Source: Armatimonadota bacterium (GTDB lineage Bacteria > Armatimonadota > Fimbriimonadia > Fimbriimonadales > Fimbriimonadaceae). Taken from it: DNA of 6,570 bases. Location: the NCBI GenBank assembly GCA_023423495.1, contig JAFAFM010000222.1, positions 1 to 6,570 of the forward strand, given 5' to 3'. Of the stretch, positions 1 through 5,540 are shown piece after piece. A model generated the notes under the pieces. That model had not been told where the DNA came from. It searched no databases and saw only the letters and a list, made by a program, of their open reading frames with translations. Each line of letters starts with the position of its first letter. Position 1 is the first letter of the stretch. Position numbers and translations under genes: made by a program.

Positions 1-588
1 AATCCGTCGCCTGAGCCGGTATACGATGGCTCGCTTTCTTTCATCGAGTTCGAAGCTCCTTCATTCCCGGCCCGAGATGCCGCGTTCAGTTCTAAGCTGC
101 TTGCCCTTACGGCGCTCGGAACCGGCAAGTCCGCTTTGCTCTGGAGAGTGGCTAGGACTGACCTCGCCATGAGCTACCGACAAGAGGCCGTGCTATCTCC
201 GGTCGTTGAAGGCTTTCAGCCGCGCCTGATCATCGCCCATAGCAGCCCAGAAAACCTTGAACAGAAGGCCGAGAAGGTGAAAGGGGGGCTCATTGCGGGC
301 ATTGAGGCTTGGACCCAAGCTGATTTAAAGCGCGCGCTTGGAATGGCAGATTCGTACCTCGTACGCGGCGGCGACCTGAGCCCGCTCTACTTTTCTGGTG
401 GAAATCCCGTTTCCAGGTCAGTGGCCGACCAAACCTTCATTCGCGGCTACTGGCTTATGAAAACGGGAACCAAATGGAACCCACACAATTTGGTTGGCAG
501 GATGGGGTTCGTGGAACTCGAAGACCTCAAGCAGACCGCACTAGCCATGGTTCGAGACGCCAAGATTAGACTCTTGAAAGGTAAGTAG
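1..588 (+). CDS. Probable M16-family (insulinase-like) zinc peptidase, C-terminal part, 5' partial
   Basis: The frame is open from the first base and ends at TAG 586-588, so 195 residues are visible and the N-terminus lies outside the window. The TTG at 136 is not a convincing start, because clear protein-like sequence (SLSFIEFEAPSFPARDAAF) runs upstream of it in frame. The pattern GTGKSALLWRVARTDLAMSYR, then a long helical stretch, then VELEDLKQTALAMV near the end, resembles the C-terminal half of M16 peptidases. In that half a G(T/G)xxSxLxxxLR..LgxxY segment and a final V(t)xEDLkxxA helix are usual. The zinc-binding HxxEH motif sits in the N-terminal half of such proteins and is not visible, so activity cannot be judged; many bacterial M16 pairs include a non-catalytic partner. 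The 3' end overlaps the convergent nuclease gene by 48 bases. No terminator is visible. The family call rests on recalled pattern only and could be wrong. Confidence 0.6.
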   Translation, partial: NPSPEPVYDGSLSFIEFEAPSFPARDAAFSSKLLALTALGTGKSALLWRVARTDLAMSYRQEAVLSPVVEGFQPRLIIAHSSPENLEQKAEKVKGGLIAGIEAWTQADLKRALGMADSYLVRGGDLSPLYFSGGNPVSRSVADQTFIRGYWLMKTGTKWNPHNLVGRMGFVELEDLKQTALAMVRDAKIRLLKGK

Positions 589-1353
589 CGAGGCGCCAAA
601 CTCAGCATCACGACAGCAGAGCGGTCGGAAATCGCAATTGTCGCAAAGCCACTTCGGAATGACTCCCTTTTCTTCCCAATTCGAGGCGAGGATTACTTTT
701 CCTATCGTTTCAATGTCTTGCTGGAAGACCGCCCGCTCCTCCGACGACATTCCATGAGTTGCACTCTGGCCTGACTTCAAGGCAACAATGGTTGCTTTGA
801 CATTCCTGTCTGGATATTTGGCGCTAACTAATAGCTGATATATTCCGAGCGCAAGATCGGATTCGACATCTTCTGGGCAAACCTGCTCTCGGCCGGTTTT
901 GTAGTCGATGATCTCCAGGGTGCCGTCCTCATGCTCGTCAATGCGGTCGATCCTACCGACCAAGTCAAAGTCATCTCCAAAGGGCAGCTTGAACCGCTCC
1001 TCCACCGCAAATACCTTGGCGAATCTAGGGGCCTTGACGGTTTCCTCGAAATACCGCTCCAGGATTTGTTTGCCTTCTCCAAAGGCATCCTGCATCTCTT
1101 CTGAGCTTGAAAACCCGGCGTCGATCCAGCTCTCTTCGTAGGATTCAAGCGCCTGGGAAATGGTCGTTACACCGGCATCGCCCCCATCGTGGAACCGCTC
1201 GAGGACTTTGTGCAGGGTGGTGCCGAATGAGTAGTAACTCTTAGCCCGCAGGTACCACCGACCACGGTCGTCCACATACGTCCAATAGAACTTGGTCGGG
1301 CAAGCCAAATACGTGGAGATCTTAGTCGGGCTCAGGGTCGGCTTTCGAGGCAC
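541..1353 (-). CDS. Stand-alone Fe-S PD-(D/E)XK nuclease, RecB/AddB/Cas4-like
   Basis: This 270-residue protein has the layout of the RecB-type nuclease superfamily (PDDEXK_1-like). LSPTKISTYLACPTKFYW at residues 7-24 is the usual N-terminal segment. H48 lies in the TTLH helix, D136 in GRIDRID, the catalytic D150-x-K152 in IIDYKTG, and Q173 in the IYQLL helix (motif QxxxY-like). C18 together with C237-x2-C240-x5-C246 reproduces the cysteine spacing of the 4Fe-4S cluster in AddB and Cas4, so an Fe-S-stapled nuclease is expected. There is no helicase domain, and no addA, cas1 or CRISPR array is in the window, so its partner is unknown. It probably cuts DNA ends during repair or processing. GTG at 1351-1353 is chosen because the N-terminal motif begins six codons later; an ATG nine bases upstream is out of frame. 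No Shine-Dalgarno is evident; an AATAAT box (1359-1364, minus) lies five bases before the start. The last 15 codons overlap the convergent upstream gene. Confidence 0.88.
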   Translation of the reverse strand: MPRKPTLSPTKISTYLACPTKFYWTYVDDRGRWYLRAKSYYSFGTTLHKVLERFHDGGDAGVTTISQALESYEESWIDAGFSSSEEMQDAFGEGKQILERYFEETVKAPRFAKVFAVEERFKLPFGDDFDLVGRIDRIDEHEDGTLEIIDYKTGREQVCPEDVESDLALGIYQLLVSAKYPDRNVKATIVALKSGQSATHGMSSEERAVFQQDIETIGKVILASNWEEKGVIPKWLCDNCDFRPLCCRDAEFGASLLTFQESNLGVSNHG

Positions 1354-1388
1354 AATCCATTATTGCCCGACTAGTTACTCTTTGTCTA

Positions 1389-1985
1389 CTACCTGACCTT
1401 CTGAACCGCTGGCAGGAGCAAACCGATAAGGATCGGTCGTACGCTTCCATCTCCAAGCAACATGTTGTGAATCGCATGATGCTTGACGGTCGCGGTTTGA
1501 ACTTCATAAACGCGGCTGTCGCTTTGGACTGCAGGCAGAAAGATGACCGACAAATCCGTGGTCTCCACTTCGAACTCATCCAGAAGCCCATCGTCATTCC
1601 TGATATGCAACATGAAGGTCTTCTCAGAAGCTTTTGTGAACCACAACTTCAAGTGCTGGGCCGAGGGCTTGCCCCAACTGAACAACTTTACGTCTGTAGT
1701 CCATCCATGTCCGGCAAGACGCATTCTTGCTGCGGCTTCACGCACCTTTTGAACCGCCGGAAGAAGTAGGGACACTTCCATCACTTCATCCGTACTTGTC
1801 AGCTCCTGGCTTGCTGCCGGTTGCAGCCTCGCGGGACCGAAGGACAATTCCGATACAGGAGTCTTGCTAACTTGAGCGGTCGCTGGGTTTGCATACAGCG
1901 CAAGCGCAATTGCCGCGGCCGCCACAATGGCCAGAACCGAAAAGCTTGCCTTACCATAAACGAATCTCGTCGAATTTTTGAACAT
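1389..1985 (-). CDS. Small secreted protein with three LPAVQ motifs and a GDGSVR motif, function unknown
   Basis: I do not recognise a characterised family for this 198-residue protein. Residues 1-36 look like a Sec signal peptide: basic n-region (K3, R7, K12), hydrophobic core about 14-30, and a likely cut after ATA at 36. The mature part contains LLLPAVQKVREAAARM (73-88), FLPAVQSDSR (149-158), HNMLLGDGSVR (173-183) and, as the very C-terminus, LIGLLLPAVQKVR (186-198). LLLPAVQKVREAAAR is the hallmark following the N-terminal helix of planctomycete DUF1559 pilin-like proteins. GDGSVR recalls their C-terminal H-X9-DG motif. Here, however, there is no prepilin peptidase site (no GFTLIE), and the order is scrambled. 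The central region 95-170 looks like a mixed beta domain. The start ATG has a weak GAGAG ribosome-binding sequence about eight bases upstream. It is divergent from mqnD and lies 35 bases upstream of the nuclease gene on the same strand, so co-transcription is possible. Confidence 0.75.
   Translation of the reverse strand: MFKNSTRFVYGKASFSVLAIVAAAAIALALYANPATAQVSKTPVSELSFGPARLQPAASQELTSTDEVMEVSLLLPAVQKVREAAARMRLAGHGWTTDVKLFSWGKPSAQHLKLWFTKASEKTFMLHIRNDDGLLDEFEVETTDLSVIFLPAVQSDSRVYEVQTATVKHHAIHNMLLGDGSVRPILIGLLLPAVQKVR
1392..1769 (-). repeat. Three intragenic copies of an LPAVQ-type motif
   Basis: Copy 1 at 1740-1769 and copy 3 at 1392-1421 both encode the identical ten residues LLLPAVQKVR. 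Copy 2 at 1524-1538 encodes LPAVQ, preceded by IF. Copies 1 and 3 use different synonymous codons at seven of ten positions; only the A, V (first) and K codons match. The motif therefore is not a recent DNA duplication, and the peptide appears to be what is retained. All three are in the same frame of the secreted protein at 1389-1985. Confidence 0.85.
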
Positions 1986-2010
1986 AGGGTTTCTCTCTGA
2001 GCCCCCTTAC

Positions 2011-2023
2011 GACCTCAAAGGTC
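2011..2023. repeat. Inverted repeat GACCT-CAA-AGGTC in divergent intergenic region
   Basis: Two perfect five-base arms flank a three-base centre, 26 bases upstream of the ATG of the secreted-protein gene. A TTGACG (minus strand, 2025-2030) lies beside it and could be a -35 element for that gene, although no good -10 follows at normal spacing. The repeat may be an operator for the minus-strand gene or chance; it is short. Confidence 0.3.
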
Positions 2024-2031
2024 CCGTCAAT

Positions 2032-2047
2032 TTCGCTAGCCAGCGAA
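2032..2047. repeat. Inverted repeat TTCGCT-AGCC-AGCGAA, possible operator
   Basis: Two perfect six-base arms are separated by four bases, and the match extends outward to AATT on both sides if one base is allowed to bulge (2029-2049). It sits mid-way between the divergent secreted-protein gene and mqnD, 16 bases upstream of the putative mqnD -10 box, where a transcription factor could bind. No regulator gene is in the window. The interpretation is inference. Confidence 0.35.
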
Positions 2048-2063
2048 TTCCCGTTTAAAACCG

Positions 2064-2069
2064 TAAACT
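2064..2069 (+). promoter_or_regulatory. Putative -10 box TAAACT of a leaderless mqnD promoter
   Basis: TAAACT fits the TANNNT -10 consensus and ends seven bases before the GTG start at 2077, which puts the expected transcription start at or next to the start codon. No Shine-Dalgarno sequence lies between. No good -35 hexamer is seen 16-18 bases upstream. The same arrangement recurs before hutH, which raises confidence. Confidence 0.5.
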
Positions 2070-2076
2070 ATGGGGC

Positions 2077-2934
2077 GTGAGCACTACCGCGCCCCTTAAG
2101 ATTCGCCTCGGCCACAGCCCAGATTCCGACGATGCCTTCATGTTTTGGGGGCTGGCAAAAGGACAGGTGCAATCAAACCATGAGTTTGAGCACATCCTGA
2201 GGGACATCCAAACTCTCAACGAGTGGGCGATGGAAGGTCGACTTGAATCCACCGCCATCAGTGTTCATGCGTTCGCTTATGTGGCCGACAAGTACGCTTT
2301 GCTTCGCCACGGCGGCTCGTTCGGCTGGGATTATGGCCCCATGCTGGTCGCCGCAAAAGATTTTGACAAGTCCGATCTCGCCCAGACCGTCATCGCAGTT
2401 CCCGGCAAATTGACTTCAGCCTTTCTTGAACTCAATCTTTGGTGGAAGGAGAACGTCGGCGACTCCGAACTCAAGTTTGAAGTCGTCCCCTTCGATGAAA
2501 TCATCCCATCCATCCAAAGTGGAAAGTATAAGGTCGGGCTGATCATTCACGAGGGCCAGCTTACTTACGAGCGAGATGGCTTGCAGCTTCTTGCCGACAT
2601 GGGCGTGTGGTGGAAAGCCAAAACCGGACTTCCCTTGCCGCTAGGCGTCAACGTGGTCCGCAAAGATCTGGGTCCGGAAGTCGTCGCCGACGTCAGCCGC
2701 TGCATGAGAGAATCCATTACGGCAGGACTTGAGAATCGTAAAGAAGCGCTGGATTATGCTCTGCAGTTCGCCCGTGGGATGGATGAGGGCACTAGCGACG
2801 AATTCGTCGGCATGTATGTCAACGAGCGGACGCTCGACATGGGCGAGGAAGGAGTGAAGGCGATCAAGCTCCTATTGCAAATGGGATCAGAAGCCGGCCT
2901 GGTGCCCCCGGTCGAAGTCGAAGTCGTCGATTAG
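2077..2934 (+). CDS. mqnD: MqnD-type 1,4-dihydroxy-6-naphthoate synthase (futalosine menaquinone pathway)
   Basis: This 285-residue protein has the two-lobed periplasmic-binding-protein fold family of MqnA/MqnD. Visible motifs are LGHSPDSDDAFMFWGL at 11-26, TAISVHAFAYVADKYALL at 59-76, a GWDYGPMLVA loop at 84-93, LIIHEGQLTYE at 155-165, and WWKAKTGLPLPLGVNVVRKDLG further on. H158 corresponds to the histidine proposed as catalytic base in MqnD. The expected reaction is conversion of cyclic dehypoxanthine futalosine to 1,4-dihydroxy-6-naphthoate in the cytoplasm. Length is slightly above the usual 270-280. The first motif SPDSDDAF differs from the SPCPNDTF of Thermus-type MqnD, so this belongs to a side branch often annotated only as MqnA/MqnD family. 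GTG 2077 is the start: an ATG at 2070 is out of frame and stops within ten codons. No other mqn gene is in the window. hutH follows after 24 bases. Confidence 0.8.
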   Translation: MSTTAPLKIRLGHSPDSDDAFMFWGLAKGQVQSNHEFEHILRDIQTLNEWAMEGRLESTAISVHAFAYVADKYALLRHGGSFGWDYGPMLVAAKDFDKSDLAQTVIAVPGKLTSAFLELNLWWKENVGDSELKFEVVPFDEIIPSIQSGKYKVGLIIHEGQLTYERDGLQLLADMGVWWKAKTGLPLPLGVNVVRKDLGPEVVADVSRCMRESITAGLENRKEALDYALQFARGMDEGTSDEFVGMYVNERTLDMGEEGVKAIKLLLQMGSEAGLVPPVEVEVVD

Positions 2935-2944
2935 CCGCCGTAGG

Positions 2945-2950
2945 TACACT
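2945..2950 (+). promoter_or_regulatory. Putative -10 box TACACT of a leaderless hutH promoter
   Basis: In the 24-base gap after mqnD, TACACT (TANNNT type) ends eight bases before the GTG start of hutH. The box and its preceding G (GTACACT) match the GTAAACT before mqnD at six of seven positions, at nearly the same distance. No Shine-Dalgarno is present. hutH may therefore have its own promoter although it sits directly behind mqnD. Confidence 0.5.
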
Positions 2951-2958
2951 TCCCCGCC

Positions 2959-4440
2959 GTGATCACGCTGGACCGGTCGCCGTTGACCCTTGCCCAGATT
3001 CATGCTGTCGCGCATGATTTCGAGCCCGTCAGTATTTCCGAAGCTGCCTACAAAGGCGTTGATGAAAGCCGCAAGGTGGTGGAGCAGATTCTTCGCGAGC
3101 ACCGCGTGGTCTACGGAATCAACACCGGTTTTGGCCGACTCTCGGACGTAAAGATTTCCGACGAAGAACTCAGAGATCTGCAGCTAAACCTCGTTCGGAG
3201 TCACTCGGTTGGCGTCGGCGCGCCGCTCTCGATTCCAGAAACCCGCGCGATGATGCTTCTTCGCGGCAACGTCCTCGCCCAAGGATTCAGCGGGGCGCGG
3301 CGTGTGGTCTTGGACTACTTGGTCGGAATGCTGAACGGGCGAGCACATCCAATCATCCCAGCGAAGGGTTCGGTTGGGGCCAGCGGAGATCTTGCTCCGC
3401 TGGCGCACTTGGCGTTAGCCATGATCGGCGAGGGTGAGTTCTGGAAGAGTGAGCGAAAACTTCCCAAACCTTTGTCGCTGGAGCCCAAAGAAGGGTTGGC
3501 CTTGCTAAATGGCACCCAGGCGATCGGCGCGGTGGGCTCTCTAGCATTGCTGAGGGCTATCGAATGTGCTCATGTTGCCGATGTCGCCGGAGCCATGACG
3601 CTGGAAGCCCTTACCGGAACCCCTGTAGCATTCGACCATCGAATCCATCAAGCGAGGCTTCATCCGGGACAGATCGCCTGCGCCAATCACCTTCGAAAGC
3701 TTTTGGCAGGAAGCGAGATCCGGGAATCCCATCGAGAAAACGACCCCCGTGTCCAAGACGCTTACTCGATTCGATGCATGCCGCAAGTCCACGGCGCAGT
3801 CCGAGATGCTCTGAATCACGTCAAAGACATCATCGAGCGCGAGAGTGGCGCCGGCACAGACAACCCGCTCGTGTTCACGGATAATGGCGATGTCATCTCC
3901 GGTGGAAATTTCCACGGCGCGCCGCTCGCGTATGCCCTCGACTACGCCGCAATTGTTTTGACAGACCTTCTCTCGATTTCAGAGCGGCGGCTGGATCGGC
4001 TAGTCAACCCGGATTCGAGCGAGGGGCTGCCTCCATTCCTAGCTCGGCATGCTGGAACCAGTTCCGGCTTCATGATGGCGCAGGTCACGGTAGCGGCTCT
4101 GCTGAACGAGTGCAAAGTTCTTTCCCACCCGGCCAGTACCGACAGCGTGCCCACCAGCGGAGGCAAAGAGGATCACGTCTCCATGGGAATGACATCCGCA
4201 CTGAAGTTCCGCCAAATCGTCGAGAATGTCGAGTTGGGGCTGGCGGTGGAACTACTCGCCGCTGCTGAGGGACTCGAGTTTCGTCTTCCACTCAAGCCTG
4301 GCGCGGGTGCCCTGCGGGGCTACGAGATGGTACGTTCCATCTCAAAACCCGTACTGGTCGACCGCCCACTTTCCAAAGACTTTGATGTCCTGGCACGCGC
4401 CATCCGGAACAGAAGGTTCAACTCCGGGCTGGAAGGTTGA
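2959..4440 (+). CDS. hutH: Histidine ammonia-lyase (histidase)
   Basis: HutH removes ammonia from L-histidine to give trans-urocanate, the first step of histidine use, in the cytoplasm. The 493-residue product is close to the usual 500-510. The MIO cofactor triad A141-S142-G143 lies in GSVGASGDLAPLAH. Other active-site residues are in place: Y52 in VYGINTGFG, H82 in LVRSHSVGVG (histidine here favours histidase over phenylalanine lyase), N184 in LLNGTQ, Y269 and R272 in YSIRCMPQVHG, and E404 in GGKEDHVSMG. The frame is intact, and the GTG start gives the normal N-terminus (leading into LTLAQIHAV). It follows mqnD by 24 bases but probably has its own promoter. No hutU, hutI or hutG is in the window, so the rest of the pathway must be elsewhere. 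It converges with the hydrolase gene after 17 bases, and no terminator hairpin is visible there. Confidence 0.96.
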   Translation: MITLDRSPLTLAQIHAVAHDFEPVSISEAAYKGVDESRKVVEQILREHRVVYGINTGFGRLSDVKISDEELRDLQLNLVRSHSVGVGAPLSIPETRAMMLLRGNVLAQGFSGARRVVLDYLVGMLNGRAHPIIPAKGSVGASGDLAPLAHLALAMIGEGEFWKSERKLPKPLSLEPKEGLALLNGTQAIGAVGSLALLRAIECAHVADVAGAMTLEALTGTPVAFDHRIHQARLHPGQIACANHLRKLLAGSEIRESHRENDPRVQDAYSIRCMPQVHGAVRDALNHVKDIIERESGAGTDNPLVFTDNGDVISGGNFHGAPLAYALDYAAIVLTDLLSISERRLDRLVNPDSSEGLPPFLARHAGTSSGFMMAQVTVAALLNECKVLSHPASTDSVPTSGGKEDHVSMGMTSALKFRQIVENVELGLAVELLAAAEGLEFRLPLKPGAGALRGYEMVRSISKPVLVDRPLSKDFDVLARAIRNRRFNSGLEG

Positions 4441-4457
4441 TTCGTTCGAAAAGCTAC

Positions 4458-5531
4458 TTATTTGCCAGCCAAAACCAAAAATGCGCGCGCGGCGCTCGCC
4501 TGGTCGATCAATGCGAACTTGTTTCGATTCGGATCAATTGGCCGATCCCAGCGGTCGGCATACCTTCCATGCGTGTTTCGGGCGGATCGGTAGGCATAAT
4601 CCAGCGCCTTCACTATCGCCGCTCGCGTCTGAGTGTCTTTCGGCTCCACCGCCAACAACCCCTCGTACCAGAGGTGCACAAATCGCCCACCATCTTTCGC
4701 TGCCCCCGTTTCCGGCACAATCCAGAACTTCAATTAGCTATCGAAGGTGCGCTTGAGGTTGGCCTTGTCCACCGGAACGAAGGGCTCGAGCATTTTGTAG
4801 CTCCGCAGAAAGAGTCCCGTGTTGTAGCTGTACTTGGTCTTGTCGATCCGCCCGGAAAGGTTCTTGTTGTCCCAAATCAAGCCGTCGGTTGGATCTTGGA
4901 GGTGTTCCTGAGTCCAAGTTAACAATTCCTGCGCCTTGGCCGCCAATTCCTTTTGTCGGCGGTATTTGGCAACCGCCAAACATGCGGCCGCGCTCGGCGC
5001 GTTGCTGCAGGCGTTTTTGCCGCGCTTCTCCGTTTCTCGCCAATAGATTCCGCCGCCGAGCTTTTCGTCCTCCCCACTCAACACGTAGTCGAGCGCCTGC
5101 TCTGCCCAGTCCAAATACTTCCTGTCTCCGAGGATCTCGTGGGTCTCGACCAACGCAAGGACCATCCAAGCGTTGTCATCGTAATAGCGGTCGACATCTT
5201 TCGGTCCCGGCAGCACGTCATAACCGGCGACTGGCGGTTTGTCGTTCCAATACACACGGCTCGCATCGGCATATTCCCGCAGCCACGCTTTGTATTTGGG
5301 CTCGTGGCGCGACGCCGCATTGAGGGCCGACAGCATCACCCCCACTCCCCAATTGAACGCGGGGCCGGATTTCTTGCCATCCGCAGTGATTTCCTCGGCG
5401 TACAATTTGCTCTTGGGCAGGTAATACTCCTTCCGAATCTGCTCGAGCGCCTCGAAACCCCGGGACTTAAGAACGCCCATTTCCGCGGACTGCGGACTGA
5501 CCAAACTGCATGCGATGAGGGCGGACAGCAT
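4458..5531 (-). pseudogene. GH76-like glycoside hydrolase gene interrupted by an in-frame TAA
   Basis: One continuous frame of 357 codons is broken at codon 266. The first part (265 residues) has GH76-type features: FNWGVGVMLSAL (59-70), the paired aspartates D118-D119 in RYYDDNAW expected to be catalytic, GGGIYWRETEKRGKNACSNAP (159-179), DGLIWDN (216-222) and YSYNTGLFLRS (234-244). After TAA 4734-4736 the same frame continues with LKFWIVPETG, DGGRFVHLWYEG and a terminal LIDQASAARAFLVLAGK helix, which is normal GH76 C-terminal material; together the length is right for the family (about 350). GH76 enzymes are alpha-1,6-mannanases. The ATG at 5531 is fixed by a TAG three codons upstream. The N-terminus MLSALIACSLVSPQSA is a short, uncharged hydrophobic segment, at best an atypical signal peptide; LIAC looks like a lipobox but too near the start. 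It begins nine bases after the symporter stop, suggesting one transcript. Other (alpha/alpha)6-barrel families remain possible. Confidence 0.75.
4734..4736 (-). other. In-frame nonsense codon (TAA) in the GH76-like gene
   Basis: The minus strand reads TTC GAT AGC TAA TTG AAG TTC TGG. The stop falls between two stretches of conserved protein with no loss of frame and no missing residues apparent. The codon directly after it, TTG, could act as a restart, but no Shine-Dalgarno precedes it. A point mutation or a base-calling error are the simplest explanations. Confidence 0.8.
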
Positions 5532-5540
5532 GGGTCGGTT

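Noticed and set aside
541..1353. Cas4 as part of a CRISPR-Cas locus
   Set aside because: No direct-repeat array or other cas gene is visible; the cysteine pattern is shared with AddB and other Fe-S nucleases.
1467..1769. 100-codon plus-strand open frame opposite the secreted-protein gene
   Set aside because: The minus-strand frame has a signal peptide and recurring peptide motifs with synonymous codon divergence, so the plus frame is the shadow.
3541..3915. 124-codon minus-strand open frame inside hutH
   Set aside because: It is fully antisense to the highly conserved hutH core and has no independent support.
4441..4457. Possible bidirectional terminator between hutH and the hydrolase gene
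   Set aside because: Only 17 bases separate the stops; TTCGTTCGAAAAG gives at best a tiny stem and no T-run follows.
4458..4733. Independent small gene of 91 codons starting at TTG
   Set aside because: It is in the same frame as the preceding 265 codons, separated only by the TAA, and reads as the missing C-terminus of the same hydrolase; no Shine-Dalgarno supports a separate start.
4226..4922. Two plus-strand open frames (176 and 161 codons) after or within the hutH end
   Set aside because: The first is an out-of-frame shadow of hutH running into the hydrolase gene; the second opposes the hydrolase gene. Neither has a ribosome-binding site or recognisable protein features.
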